Shown here piece after piece: positions 17,418-26,714 of a stretch of DNA of 64,000 nucleotides. Under the pieces are notes generated by a model. The model ran no database searches, was not told the DNA's origin, and was given only the letters and a program-made list of their open reading frames with translations. This DNA is from Williamsia sp. 1135 (GTDB lineage Bacteria > Actinomycetota > Actinomycetes > Mycobacteriales > Mycobacteriaceae): positions 1 through 64,000 of the forward strand of contig NZ_MJEI01000107.1 of NCBI RefSeq assembly GCF_002095395.1, read 5' to 3'. A program made the translations under genes and the position numbers. How positions within the stretch are numbered: position 1 is the stretch's first letter; each line of letters opens with the position of its first letter.

Positions 17418-18641
17418 GTGCGGCCGATGATGTTTGCGTTGGGCGTGGTGCTCTTTGCATTGGGACTGCTGGCGTCGATCGCCTGGCACGAATGCGGCCA
17501 CATGTGGGCCGCGCAGCGCACGGGCATGAAGGTGCGTCGCTACTTCGTCGGCTTCGGGCCGACCCTGTGGTCCACCCGTCGTGGAGAGACCGAGTACGGC
17601 GTGAAGGCGATTCCGCTCGGCGGCTTCTGCGACATAGCCGGTATGACCACCCACGACGAACTGGCACCCGAGGACGAGTCCCGGGCGATGTACAAGCAAA
17701 AAGCCTGGAAGCGAATCGTCGTCCTGGCCGCCGGTCCCGCGCAGAACCTGATCCTGGGATTCGCGCTGATCGTCATCATGGCGTTGGCCTGGGGGCTTCC
17801 GAATCTCGCCGAGAGTGCGCCGGCGAAGGTGGGAGCGGTGTCGTGTGTCTCCGACACCGTGACCAACGGTGAGAGCGCGCCGTGCACGGGCGCGGGTCCC
17901 GCCGAGCAGGCCGGGCTCCTGCCCGGAGACACCGTTGTAGCCGCCAACGGCAAAAGCATCAGCGACTACTCCGAGCTCAGCACGATTCTTCGGTCCGCCA
18001 CCGCGCCGGTGGCTCTCACAGTGGACCGCGGCGGCCAGAGTCTCGATCTGACGGTCACACCTCAGACGGTCACCGCGGTCAAGACCGACGACAAGGGCGC
18101 CGTGACGGCCACCCAGGACGTCAGCATGGTCGGCATCACCTACGACCTCCCGCCTGCTTTCACGCACCCGTCCGCGGCGGGAGCCGTACCGGCCGCTTTT
18201 GTGTTCACCGGTGAACTGGTTGCCAAGACCTGGGACTCGCTCCTGTCACTGCCGTCCAAAATAGGTGCCCTCTGGACCTCCGTGACCGGCGGCGAGCGGG
18301 CAACCGACACCCCGGTGAGTGTTTACGGAGCCTCGGTGATCGGCGGAGACGCCGCGGACAATGGCTACTGGTGGTTCTTCGTCTTCCTGCTGGCCAGCAT
18401 CAACTTCTTCCTGGCGCTCTTCAATTTGGTTCCGCTATTACCCTTGGATGGTGGGCACATGGCCATCGTGGGTTATGAGAAGGTGCGCAACACGCTGCGC
18501 CGCTCTCGTGGGCTCGGTGTCGGTGCGCCCGTCGACTACCTGAAACTGATGCCGATCACGTACGTGGTGCTGGTGATCATGGGTGGATACATGGCCCTGA
18601 CCTTGACCGCGGACATCGTGAACCCCATCAAAGCGTTCTAG
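17418..18641 (+). CDS. rip1: Site-2 metalloprotease Rip1 (M50 family, RseP-like)
   Basis: Intramembrane zinc protease that cuts anti-sigma factors and other membrane substrates. In M. tuberculosis Rip1 (Rv2869c) controls several sigma-factor pathways. The zinc motif HECGH (residues 24-28) lies in the first transmembrane helix. A PDZ domain follows (GLLPGDTVVAANGKSI region), and the third metal ligand is in the C-terminal PLLPLDGGH. Four transmembrane helices are visible. GTG at 17418 gives 407 aa, preceded by AGAAGG; ATGs at 17427 or 17430 are alternatives. It lies between dxr and ispG, as in mycobacteria. Confidence 0.96.
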   Translation: MRPMMFALGVVLFALGLLASIAWHECGHMWAAQRTGMKVRRYFVGFGPTLWSTRRGETEYGVKAIPLGGFCDIAGMTTHDELAPEDESRAMYKQKAWKRIVVLAAGPAQNLILGFALIVIMALAWGLPNLAESAPAKVGAVSCVSDTVTNGESAPCTGAGPAEQAGLLPGDTVVAANGKSISDYSELSTILRSATAPVALTVDRGGQSLDLTVTPQTVTAVKTDDKGAVTATQDVSMVGITYDLPPAFTHPSAAGAVPAAFVFTGELVAKTWDSLLSLPSKIGALWTSVTGGERATDTPVSVYGASVIGGDAADNGYWWFFVFLLASINFFLALFNLVPLLPLDGGHMAIVGYEKVRNTLRRSRGLGVGAPVDYLKLMPITYVVLVIMGGYMALTLTADIVNPIKAF

Positions 18642-18698
18642 ACCCCCGCCGGCCTCCGAGGCCGACCGCAACAGCCAACGAAGCAGGAAGTGACAACA

Positions 18699-19874
18699 AT
18701 GAGTGCAGACGCCACCGCGATCGGTCTCGGGATGCCCGCAGCACCGCCGCCGGTGCTCGCACCCCGGCGCAAGACCCGTCAACTCCAGGTCGGGACCGTC
18801 GCTGTCGGCAGCGATCATCCCGTATCGGTGCAGTCGATGACCACCACCAAGACCCATGACATCAACGCGACGCTGCAGCAGATCGCCGAGCTCACCGCGG
18901 CCGGTTGCGACATCGTCCGGGTGGCGTGCCCACGTCCGGAGGACGCCGAAGCCCTGCCCGCGATCGCGAGGAAGTCCCAGCTGCCGGTGATCGCCGACAT
19001 CCACTTCCAGCCGAAGTACATTTTCGCGGCGATCGATGCCGGCTGTGCTGCGGTGCGCGTGAACCCGGGCAACATCAAGGAGTTCGACGGCCGGGTCAAA
19101 GAGGTCGCGAAGGCGGCCGGCGACGCGGGCATCCCGATCCGCATCGGCGTCAACGCCGGTTCGCTCGATCCGCGGCTGTTGCAGAAGTACGGCAAGGCCA
19201 CTCCAGAGGCTTTGGTGGAATCCGCGTTGTGGGAGGCGAGCCTCTTCGAAGAGCACGGGTTCGGCGACATCAAGATCTCCGTCAAGCACAACGATCCGGT
19301 GATCATGGTGGAGGCGTACCGCCAGCTGGCGGCCCAGTGTGACTATCCGCTGCACCTCGGGGTGACCGAGGCCGGACCGGCGTTCCAGGGGACCATCAAG
19401 TCGGCTGTTGCCTTCGGCGCACTGCTGGCCGAAGGCATCGGCGACACCATCCGCGTGTCGCTGTCGGCGCCGCCGGTCGAGGAGATCAAGGTCGGCAATC
19501 AGATCCTGCAATCGCTGAACCTGCGCCCACGCAAGCTCGAGATCGTGTCGTGCCCGTCGTGCGGTCGCGCGCAGGTCGACGTGTACAAACTCGCCGATGA
19601 GGTGAGCGCGGGACTCGAAGGTATGGAGATCCCACTTCGCGTCGCGGTGATGGGTTGCGTCGTCAACGGTCCCGGCGAGGCCCGGGAGGCCGACCTCGGT
19701 GTCGCGTCGGGTAACGGTCGCGGCCAGATTTTCGTCAAGGGTGAGGTCATCAAGACCGTTCCCGAGGCCCAGATCGTCGAGACCCTCATCGAAGAAGCCA
19801 TGCGTATCGCGGAGGAGGCAGGCGAATCCGGGGACGGTGAGTCGGCGGGCGCACCGATTGTCACGGTGAGCTGA
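18699..19874 (+). CDS. ispG: 4-hydroxy-3-methylbut-2-enyl diphosphate synthase
   Basis: Iron-sulfur enzyme that reduces MEcPP to HMBPP in the MEP pathway. Cys285 and Cys288 (CPSCGR) and Cys320 ([10 protein letters not shown]) are the three cluster ligands. Substrate-binding sections [15 protein letters not shown] and RVNPGNI are conserved. I chose the ATG at 18699 because AGGAAG stands at good spacing; a GTG at 18690 is inside that site. Length is 391 aa. It lies 57 nt after rip1. Confidence 0.98.
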   Translation: MSADATAIGLGMPAAPPPVLAPRRKTRQLQVGTVAVGSDHPVSVQSMTTTKTHDINATLQQIAELTAAGCDIVRVACPRPEDAEALPAIARKSQLPVIADIHFQPKYIFAAIDAGCAAVRVNPGNIKEFDGRVKEVAKAAGDAGIPIRIGVNAGSLDPRLLQKYGKATPEALVESALWEASLFEEHGFGDIKISVKHNDPVIMVEAYRQLAAQCDYPLHLGVTEAGPAFQGTIKSAVAFGALLAEGIGDTIRVSLSAPPVEEIKVGNQILQSLNLRPRKLEIVSCPSCGRAQVDVYKLADEVSAGLEGMEIPLRVAVMGCVVNGPGEAREADLGVASGNGRGQIFVKGEVIKTVPEAQIVETLIEEAMRIAEEAGESGDGESAGAPIVTVS

Positions 19875-19944
19875 CCGCAGGCACACCCGCCTGGCAGAAT
19901 GATCGGGTACGTCCCGTACACCTGCTACGAACCTGGGAGCCGCA

Positions 19945-20781
19945 GTGCTGAAGCTGTTGGGTGACCGCCCGCTCGGTGAGCGGGACTTCGACGCGGTTGC
20001 CCGTGCCCTGGCGCAGGACCCGGTATCGGCCTGCATGGTCGCCGCCCGGGTCGAAGACCACGGCATCAACCCGAGATCACTCGGCGGCGAACTCTGGAGC
20101 AACAATCAGCCTGGTACCTCGCTGTGCTTCTCGGGCGCCAATCTCGTGCCACTGATCGGCACCGGTGACGACGTACGCACGTTCGCAGAACGCGCTGTCC
20201 GTAATCCGCGAGCCTGCTCATCCATCGTCGGCCCTGCCGATCTCGTCATGCCGCTGTGGGAACTCACGCGGGAGTACTGGGGTCCGGCGCGTGAAATCCG
20301 GATGGATCAACCACTTCTGGCACTCGCCAGCGCCCCGGCGATCCCAGGCGACCCGTTTGTGCGGCGGGTACGGCTCGACGAGATCGACGCGTATCTGCCT
20401 GCCGCTGTCGAGATGTTCATCGGTGAGGTCGGTGTCGATCCCTGCGCCGGTGACGGTGGCCGCTCCTATCGACGTCGTATCGCCGGTCTGATCAACGCGG
20501 GCCGTGCGTACGCGAAATTCGAACGCGGGGAAGTCGTGTTCAAGGCCGAGGTCGGTGCGCTCTCGCGGCAGGTGGGACAGATCCAGGGTGTCTGGGTCAC
20601 GCCGGATCGTCGTGGCCTGGGCCTAGGGGCGTCCGGTACCGCCTCGGTCGTCGAGGCCATCGTCGCCGGCGGCCGGACCGCGAGCCTGTACGTCAACTCG
20701 TTCAACACCGCTGCCCGCGAGGCCTACCGCCGGGTCGGTATGAAAGAGGTCGGGACGTTCGCGACCGTGCTGGTCGACTGA
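19945..20781 (+). CDS. DUF4081 plus GNAT acetyltransferase (Rv2867c type)
   Basis: Two-domain protein of 278 aa. The N-terminal half (about 1-130) matches the DUF4081 domain and the C-terminal half is a GNAT fold, with the acetyl-CoA loop VWVTPDRRGLGLGASG and the following helix SVVEAIVAGG. The substrate is unknown. GTG at 19945 is preceded by GGGAG. It follows ispG as Rv2867c does. The location between ispG and a lipoprotein PBP is conserved in the mycolate group. Confidence 0.9.
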   Translation: MLKLLGDRPLGERDFDAVARALAQDPVSACMVAARVEDHGINPRSLGGELWSNNQPGTSLCFSGANLVPLIGTGDDVRTFAERAVRNPRACSSIVGPADLVMPLWELTREYWGPAREIRMDQPLLALASAPAIPGDPFVRRVRLDEIDAYLPAAVEMFIGEVGVDPCAGDGGRSYRRRIAGLINAGRAYAKFERGEVVFKAEVGALSRQVGQIQGVWVTPDRRGLGLGASGTASVVEAIVAGGRTASLYVNSFNTAAREAYRRVGMKEVGTFATVLVD

Positions 20782-20865
20782 GCAGCGTCCGCGGCAACGC
20801 CCTGCTCCGCTCCGCTGCGTCTCCCGGGCCCTGCGTGGCAACCGGGTTGGGGGCGTCGCCACAAA

Positions 20866-20871
20866 TACCAT
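20866..20871 (+). promoter_or_regulatory. Candidate -10 (TACCAT) for leaderless PBP transcript
   Basis: TACCAT ends 5 nt before the GTG start at 20877 and there is no Shine-Dalgarno sequence, suggesting a leaderless mRNA. Confidence 0.4.
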
Positions 20872-20876
20872 GAGCG

Positions 20877-22694
20877 GTGATGATCCGTTTCCTGCGCCGC
20901 CGGCCCGCCCGTCTGCTGGTGATCGCCACCACCCTGGTGCTCGGCACCTCGATGGTGGCGTGTTCGGCCGACGACAATGGCCCGGGCGCCGCCGCAGGGC
21001 GTTTCCTGTCCGCATTCGCCGACAACGACCCGCAACGGGCGGGAGAGGCGACGGATCGACCTGACGACGCCGCGACTGCAGTCACCGCCAGTTGGGATGG
21101 GTTGTCCGCCACCGACATGTCGGCGAGGACCGCCGGAGTGAAGGTGACGGGCGACACCGCCACCGTTGCCGCCGACTACACCTGGACGCTTCCCGGAGAT
21201 CACATCTGGAAGTACCGGGCCACGATCGCGATGTCGCGGACCGACTCGGGGTGGCAGGTCCGCTGGATCCCGGCAGCGATCCATCCCAAGCTCGGCGGCA
21301 ACCAGACGATGGCCCTACGCACGATCGACGCCCAGCGCGCCGCGGTCCGTGAGAACGACGGATCCAACGTGCTGGTGCCCGGGACCGTCCATGAGGTGCG
21401 GTTCGACGCCGCCCTCGCCGCACAGTCGGGTGCGGTGGTGTCGACCGCGGGCGATCTCGCCGGCGCGCTCGGGCGATTCGATCCGTCCCTGACCGCCCAG
21501 GCCATCGCGGAGCAGGCGACCGGGCTGGGCGGTCAGTATGCGGTGATCACGTTGTCGCAGCGAGACTTCGATCTGGTCCGCGATCAGCTGGCCGGATTGC
21601 CGGGGGTCAGCACGGTCGAGCAGGCGGATCTGGTCGCGCCGAATCCGGACTTCGCACCCACGTTGCTCACCCAGGTCAAGAAAGAGGTCTCCGCGGATCT
21701 GATCGGGAAGGCCGGCTGGCGAGTGGTGTCGGTCAATCCGAACGGCGTGGACGCCGACGTTCTCGCAGAGACGCAGCCGGATCCGGCGCCGTCGGTCGAG
21801 ATCTCGCTGTCGCGTCAGGTCCAGGATGCCGCGCAGCGAGCTGTCGACCAGCGCAAGGACTTCCAGGTCGCGATGGTGGTGATCCAGCCGTCGACGGGGC
21901 GGATTCTCGCGGTGGCCCAGAACGAACTCGCGGACGCCGACGGTCAGATCGCGACCATCGGTCTGTACCCGCCCGGCTCCACCTTCAAGATGGTCACGTC
22001 GATGGCGGCGATGAGCACTGGGCTGGCAACTCCGTCCACGTTGGTGGGTTGCCCCAGTGAGGTGACCATCGGTGAGCGCAGCGTGCCGAACTACAACGGC
22101 TTCGGGCTGGGCACTGTCCCGATGCAGACGGCGTTTGCACGTTCGTGCAATACGACCTTTGCGAAGCTGGCCAGCGAGATGGGCCCGTCGGATCTCACCC
22201 GGGCAGCGGCGTCGCTGGGCATCGGACCCGAATACGACGTGGTGGGGTTGCCGACCGACAGCGGATCGGTGCCGATTGCACCTGAACTGGTGCAGCGCAC
22301 CGAGGACGGCTTCGGTCAAGGCAAAGTCCTGACCAGCCCCTTCGGGCTCGCCATGGTCGCGGCGACGGTGGCACACGGCGCCACCCCGACACCGCAGCTG
22401 ATCGTCGGACGCGAGACCACGATCGCAGGTCCACACCCGCCGATGGATCCCGCAGTGCTCAGTCAGATGCGCCCGATGATGCGCGAGGTGATCGCCTCGG
22501 GAACCGCGCTGCGAATGCAAGACCTCGGCCAGGTGTACGGCAAGACCGGAGAAGCCGAGGTCGAAGGCGGCTCGCACGCGTGGTTCGCCGGGTATCGCGG
22601 TGACCTTGCCTTTGCGACCCTCGTCGTTCTCGGAGGCAGTTCTGACAATGCGGTCGCGGTCACCCACGAGATGCTTGCCGCGCTACCCGAGTGA
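20877..22694 (+). CDS. Lipoprotein class B penicillin-binding protein
   Basis: Peptidoglycan transpeptidase anchored by lipid, of the PBP-lipo type (Rv2864c). A signal peptide ends in a lipobox with Cys (SMVAC, about residues 25-29). An NTF2-like MecA_N domain occupies about 35-150, a dimerisation domain about 160-320, and the transpeptidase domain the rest. Catalytic motifs are Ser368-Thr-Phe-Lys371, Ser423-Cys-Asn425 and Lys556-Thr-Gly558. Length is 605 aa. GTG 20877 and ATG 20880 are adjacent possible starts. Beta-lactams should acylate Ser368. Confidence 0.95.
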   Translation: MMIRFLRRRPARLLVIATTLVLGTSMVACSADDNGPGAAAGRFLSAFADNDPQRAGEATDRPDDAATAVTASWDGLSATDMSARTAGVKVTGDTATVAADYTWTLPGDHIWKYRATIAMSRTDSGWQVRWIPAAIHPKLGGNQTMALRTIDAQRAAVRENDGSNVLVPGTVHEVRFDAALAAQSGAVVSTAGDLAGALGRFDPSLTAQAIAEQATGLGGQYAVITLSQRDFDLVRDQLAGLPGVSTVEQADLVAPNPDFAPTLLTQVKKEVSADLIGKAGWRVVSVNPNGVDADVLAETQPDPAPSVEISLSRQVQDAAQRAVDQRKDFQVAMVVIQPSTGRILAVAQNELADADGQIATIGLYPPGSTFKMVTSMAAMSTGLATPSTLVGCPSEVTIGERSVPNYNGFGLGTVPMQTAFARSCNTTFAKLASEMGPSDLTRAAASLGIGPEYDVVGLPTDSGSVPIAPELVQRTEDGFGQGKVLTSPFGLAMVAATVAHGATPTPQLIVGRETTIAGPHPPMDPAVLSQMRPMMREVIASGTALRMQDLGQVYGKTGEAEVEGGSHAWFAGYRGDLAFATLVVLGGSSDNAVAVTHEMLAALPE

Positions 22695-22776
22695 GCTGCC
22701 GGACCGTCAGTAGCAAACTTTTCTGAACTTTGCGGTCATCCGAGGGAACCGATTTCCGAACTGTCGCGTCAGATCA

Positions 22777-23604
22777 CTACTCGGGTCGGCGGGGCGCTGG
22801 AGGGGGGTACCCCGCCGCCCCGGGTGTTCGATCCGGGAGCACGATGAACTGTCCGGTGTCGGGATGGATCCAGGTCATCACGGGGTGGTCGTAGATCTCC
22901 GAGAGCAATTCGGCGCTCATGACCTGCGTGGTCGGCCCGGACGCGACGAGCCGGCCGTCTTTCATGACGAGTACTCGGTCGGCGTACGCGGCGGCAAGCG
23001 ACAGGTCGTGCACGACGATCAGGATCGCCGCGCCTGTGCTCCTACGCTCGGCGAGAATCGTCAACAGTCGCTCCTGGTGGTGGATGTCGAGCGCCGCGGT
23101 GGGTTCGTCGAGCATGAGGACCGGTGCCTGCTGCGCCAGTGCCCGCGCGAGTGAGACGCGGGCCTGCTGTCCACCGGACAGTTGACTGAACGGACGATCC
23201 CGCACACCTTGCAGGTCACATTGGGTCAGCGCCTGTTCGACGAAATCGGCAGACCGGGCTGCCTCATGGGTTCGGGTCCAGGGAAATCTGCCCATCTCCA
23301 CCACTTCGTGTACCAGGAAGGGCGTGTCCGCACGGTTGAGCTGGGTGACCAGTGCGCGGCGGCGCGCCAGCTCGATCGGCGCGATGTCGGAGAGATCGAT
23401 GCCGGAGAAGCGGACGGCGCCACCAGAGACCGGACGCACCCCGGCCAGGCCCGCGAGCAAGGTTGATTTGCCGCACCCGTTCGGCCCGACGAGCGCCACG
23501 ATCTCCCCGCTGCCGACGACAAGATCGACGCCGGTGACGATGTCGCGCCCACCGATGGCCACGTGTACGCCGGTCGCGGACAGCGCGGGCTTCGTCGCCG
23601 TCAC
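22777..23604 (-). CDS. hmuV: Heme/siderophore-type ABC transporter ATP-binding protein (HmuV-like)
   Basis: ATPase of an iron-complex importer, 275 aa. Walker A GPNGCGKST, signature LSGGQQARV, Walker B VLMLDEP and H-loop VVHDLS are all intact. The GTG at 23604 overlaps the upstream permease stop by four bases (GTGA). A much longer open frame continues upstream but only shadows the permease gene. The C-terminus has a Pro-rich tail. The set of binding protein, FecCD permease and this ATPase on the minus strand forms one operon. Heme is my best guess for substrate; ferric siderophore or B12 remain possible. Confidence 0.88.
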   Translation of the reverse strand: MTATKPALSATGVHVAIGGRDIVTGVDLVVGSGEIVALVGPNGCGKSTLLAGLAGVRPVSGGAVRFSGIDLSDIAPIELARRRALVTQLNRADTPFLVHEVVEMGRFPWTRTHEAARSADFVEQALTQCDLQGVRDRPFSQLSGGQQARVSLARALAQQAPVLMLDEPTAALDIHHQERLLTILAERRSTGAAILIVVHDLSLAAAYADRVLVMKDGRLVASGPTTQVMSAELLSEIYDHPVMTWIHPDTGQFIVLPDRTPGAAGYPPPAPRRPE

Positions 23605-24686
23605 CAGCCGACCCCGCTGTGCCTGCTCCGGCGCAGGAGCAGGAAGAACACCGGACCGCCGATGAGCGAGGTGAGCATCCCCAGTGGGAGATCGGCATTG
23701 TGCATCAGGGTCCTGGCGCCGAGGTCGGCTGCGCACACCACAATTGCTCCACCGATGACGCTGGCCGGCAACAGGATCGCGTGTTTGGGCCCCACGATCA
23801 GTCGCATCAGGTGCGGTACCACCAGGCCGACGAACATGACGATGCCGGTGAACGCGACCGCGGCTGCCGTGAGCACGGCGACCAGAAAGATGACGATCCG
23901 CCGGACGCTCTCGACGCGTACGCCGAGAGCGGCAGCCTGTATTTCGCCGAGCGACAGCAGGTCCACACGGCGCACCAGCAGCATGCTGACCCCGATGGCG
24001 CCGGCGGCCAGGGGCAGGACCACCCAGACCGGTTTCCACCCGATGCCCTGGAGTGATCCGAGCTGCCAGAAGACGATCTGTTCCCGATCGTTGGTGTCAG
24101 CGAGGAAGGTCAGGAACGCGATGATGCCCGAGGCGAAGGCGTTGACCGCGATACCGATGAGTATCAACATGATCGGCGACGACGACCCATCGCGCATGGA
24201 CAGGGTGTAGACGAGCGCGACAGTGATCAGCGCGCTGATGAACGCCGCACCGGCCAGACCCCAGACGCTCGCCCAGATCCCGCCGGACACGATCGCGATA
24301 CAGGCGCCCACCGCCGCGCCGGCGGACACCCCGATCACGCCGGGCTCCGCCAGGGGATTGGCCAGTACACCTTGAAGTAGGCAGCCGGCGCAGGCAAGGG
24401 TGGCCCCGACGATCAGCCCCATGACAATGCGAGGGAACCGGACCGTCCACAGCGTCTCCTCGCCGTTGGGGGAGCTCGGCATGGGCCCGATGTCGAGGCC
24501 GAGGTGGTGCATCACCGATCCGAAGACCTCGGCAGGGGAGATGTAGACCTGGCCCACCGCAGCGGACCAGCCGACCAACACCACCAGCAGCGCGAGCATG
24601 GCGACGATGATCACGACGTTGCGTGGCAGTGTCTGCCGGTCGCCGCCGGCAGTGCCCTTGCGGACTGCTTCGCGCACGGAACTCAC
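23601..24686 (-). CDS. hmuU: FecCD-type ABC transporter permease (HmuU-like)
   Basis: Integral membrane subunit with about ten transmembrane helices, 361 aa. The FecCD hallmarks are visible: RFPRIVMGLIVGATLACAG, NPLAEPGVIGVSAGAAVG, GVRVESVRRI and the coupling segment FVGLVVPHLMRLIVG. The GTG at 24686 overlaps the stop codon of the binding-protein gene by four bases. Although the open frame extends far upstream over that gene, the homologous part begins here. It should form a homodimer with two HmuV subunits. Confidence 0.9.
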   Translation of the reverse strand: MSSVREAVRKGTAGGDRQTLPRNVVIIVAMLALLVVLVGWSAAVGQVYISPAEVFGSVMHHLGLDIGPMPSSPNGEETLWTVRFPRIVMGLIVGATLACAGCLLQGVLANPLAEPGVIGVSAGAAVGACIAIVSGGIWASVWGLAGAAFISALITVALVYTLSMRDGSSSPIMLILIGIAVNAFASGIIAFLTFLADTNDREQIVFWQLGSLQGIGWKPVWVVLPLAAGAIGVSMLLVRRVDLLSLGEIQAAALGVRVESVRRIVIFLVAVLTAAAVAFTGIVMFVGLVVPHLMRLIVGPKHAILLPASVIGGAIVVCAADLGARTLMHNADLPLGMLTSLIGGPVFFLLLRRSRHSGVGW

Positions 24687-25732
24687 ACGTAGATCGCTTC
24701 GGACAACGCGTTCAGAACCCGCCCGGTGTCGGGCCCGAAGGTCAGGATCTCGGCCTGGTCCATCTGGACGACACGGTTGTTTCGGCCGGCATCGGTCTGG
24801 GCGAGCCCGGGCAGTTTCAGTACCTGCTCGAGACCGCCCACGGAGTCGGCGCCCTGGGTCATCACGAGGATCACGGCCGGGTTGGCGTTGATCATCGCCT
24901 CGGTGTTCACCGTGGTGAACGCAGAAGTGAGACCGGCGGCGGTGCCCGCGTCGACACCGCCGAGGGCGGCTATCAACTCGTCGGCTCCGGAGCCGGGGCC
25001 GGCGAGCAATTGCAGTCGAGGGCCGCGAAGGTAGAGGAATGCCATCTTCGCCCCGCGGGCATCGACCGGGACCTGGTTCTCGGCCGCGGTGATCTGTTGG
25101 GTGGTTCGCGCCGCGAGTGCCTCGCCCTCGCGCGGTACACCGAGTGCGCCCGCCACCGCCTCGATGAGCGGCCCGGTACCCGAGATCGTGCGGTCCTTCG
25201 TGAACACGACCACGGGCAGGCCGGCGGACCGCAGCTGTGCGACCGTTCCGGGCGGGTTCGTGGCCTCGTCGATCAGGACGACGCTGGGATCGGCGGCGAG
25301 CACGGCCTCGATGTTGACCGAGTGCCCGTTGTCGGTGATCACCGGAAGGTTTTCGGCCTCTGGGATCACCGTCGAGCGGTCCCGGGCCACTACGTTGTCG
25401 CCGAGACCCAGGGAATACACGATGTTGGCGAGGGTGCCCGAGCGGTCGATGGCGATGATGCGTCCGATGTCGGTGACCGTGACATCGCCACCGATCGACT
25501 TCGCGGTGGCAGGAAGCGTGGGGATGGGATTCTGGGCCACCGGGTCGACGGCGGAACCGGTGAGCCGAGCGGTTTGCGGCCCGGTTCTCAGGGTGCCGTC
25601 GGAGGCGGGAGGGCTCGTCGCGGGGTCGTTGATCGGGGCCGTGGAGCATCCTGCGATCACGAGGGCGAACGCGGTGAGCAACGCTGCGATGATCCGGGTC
25701 CGCCCGCGACCGGGCAACCTGGTGTCGGTCAT
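24683..25732 (-). CDS. hmuT: Heme/siderophore substrate-binding lipoprotein (HmuT-like)
   Basis: Periplasmic binding protein of the PF01497 type, 349 aa. A signal peptide (RIIAALLTAFALVI) ends in the lipobox AGC at about residue 29, so it is lipid-anchored outside the membrane. The body has the two-lobed fold pattern: IIAIDRSGTLANIVYSLGLG, ADPSVVLIDEA and AVAGALGVPREGE. ATG 25732 is preceded by GGAG at good spacing. It heads the minus-strand transporter operon and is divergent from map. A possible IdeR box lies just upstream, supporting iron-source import. Heme rather than siderophore is inferred from overall resemblance. Confidence 0.82.
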   Translation of the reverse strand: MTDTRLPGRGRTRIIAALLTAFALVIAGCSTAPINDPATSPPASDGTLRTGPQTARLTGSAVDPVAQNPIPTLPATAKSIGGDVTVTDIGRIIAIDRSGTLANIVYSLGLGDNVVARDRSTVIPEAENLPVITDNGHSVNIEAVLAADPSVVLIDEATNPPGTVAQLRSAGLPVVVFTKDRTISGTGPLIEAVAGALGVPREGEALAARTTQQITAAENQVPVDARGAKMAFLYLRGPRLQLLAGPGSGADELIAALGGVDAGTAAGLTSAFTTVNTEAMINANPAVILVMTQGADSVGGLEQVLKLPGLAQTDAGRNNRVVQMDQAEILTFGPDTGRVLNALSEAIYV

Positions 25733-25752
25733 TCATCACTCCATCCCGCCGG

Positions 25753-25771
25753 CGCTGTGAGTGTCACCTTA
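25753..25771 (-). promoter_or_regulatory. Possible IdeR/DtxR iron box before hmuT
   Basis: Read on the minus strand, TAAGGTGACACTCACAGCG matches the IdeR consensus at about 10 of 19 positions. It lies 21 nt upstream of the hmuT ATG, where repressor binding would block transcription. The match is weak, and the position is the main support. Confidence 0.3.
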
Positions 25772-25837
25772 CTTGTCGCCCGCCCCGCGGTTGATCGTGT
25801 GGGTGAGACGGCGGGGCTGGCTCCCGCGAAGAACAGA

Positions 25838-25843
25838 TAGGCT
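25838..25843 (+). promoter_or_regulatory. Candidate -10 (TAGGCT) for leaderless map
   Basis: TAGGCT ends 6 nt before the map ATG at 25850. No Shine-Dalgarno is present between them. Confidence 0.5.
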
Positions 25844-25849
25844 GCAGGC

Positions 25850-26713
25850 ATGCCTGTTCGTGCCCCACTCGCCCCTGGCGAGATCTCGCCGACTCTGTCG
25901 GTGCCGGCCACCATCGAGCGACCCGAGTATGTGTGGAAGTCCACTGCCGCCGAAGGTCACGAGCCCTGGGTGCAGACCCCCGAGACGATCGAGAAGATGA
26001 GACTGGCGAGCAAGATCGCCGCCAATGCTCTCGCCGAGGCCGGTAAGGCCGTCGCCCCGGGGGTGACCACCGATCACCTCGACCGGGTGGCGCACGAGTA
26101 CATGATCGATCACGGTGCATATCCGTCGACTCTGGGCTACAAGGGATTTCCGAAGTCGTGCTGCACGTCCCTCAACGAGGTGATCTGTCACGGCATCCCG
26201 GATTCGACGGTGATCGAAGACGGCGACATCGTCAACATCGATGTGACGGCCTACATCAACGGCGTGCATGGGGACACCAACGCGACGTTTCTCGCGGGCG
26301 ATGTCGCACCTGAGGTGATCGAGCTCGTCGACCGTACGCGGGAGGCGACGAATCGTGCCATCAAGGCGGTGCGCCCGGGCCGTGAGCTCAACGTGATCGG
26401 CCGCGTCATCGAGTCATACGCGAACCGCTTCGGCTACAACGTCGTTCGTGATTTCACCGGCCACGGTATCGGTGAGACCTTCCACAACGGCCTGGTCATC
26501 CTGCATTACGACCAGCCGAACATCGACACCCTGATCGAACCCGGCATGGTGTTCACCATCGAACCGATGATCAACCTGGGCGCCCTCGAATACGAGATCT
26601 GGGACGACGGCTGGACGGTCGCGACCGCCGACCGCAAGTGGACCGCCCAGTTCGAGCACACCCTCGTGGTCACCGAGTCCGGAGCCGAGATCCTCACCTT
26701 GCCGGACGCCTGA
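25850..26713 (+). CDS. map: Methionine aminopeptidase, type I
   Basis: Removes N-terminal Met from nascent proteins. The metal ligands fit the family: Asp in [16 protein letters not shown], the following Asp, His in [12 protein letters not shown], Glu in FTIEPM and the final Glu in [10 protein letters not shown]. The N-terminal extension of about 40 residues is the longer form typical of mycobacterial MapB (Rv2861c). Length is 287 aa. Divergent from the heme-transporter operon. cobQ starts one base after its stop. Confidence 0.97.
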   Translation: MPVRAPLAPGEISPTLSVPATIERPEYVWKSTAAEGHEPWVQTPETIEKMRLASKIAANALAEAGKAVAPGVTTDHLDRVAHEYMIDHGAYPSTLGYKGFPKSCCTSLNEVICHGIPDSTVIEDGDIVNIDVTAYINGVHGDTNATFLAGDVAPEVIELVDRTREATNRAIKAVRPGRELNVIGRVIESYANRFGYNVVRDFTGHGIGETFHNGLVILHYDQPNIDTLIEPGMVFTIEPMINLGALEYEIWDDGWTVATADRKWTAQFEHTLVVTESGAEILTLPDA

Positions 26714-26714
26714 C

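Noticed and set aside
18438-20105. Minus-strand open frame of 555 codons over ispG and rip1
   Set aside because: Antisense shadow of two well-conserved genes; composition typical of GC-rich noncoding frames.
24687-25739. N-terminal extension of the permease frame over hmuT
   Set aside because: Arg/His-rich and unlike any permease; the FecCD homology starts at the GTG overlapping the hmuT stop.
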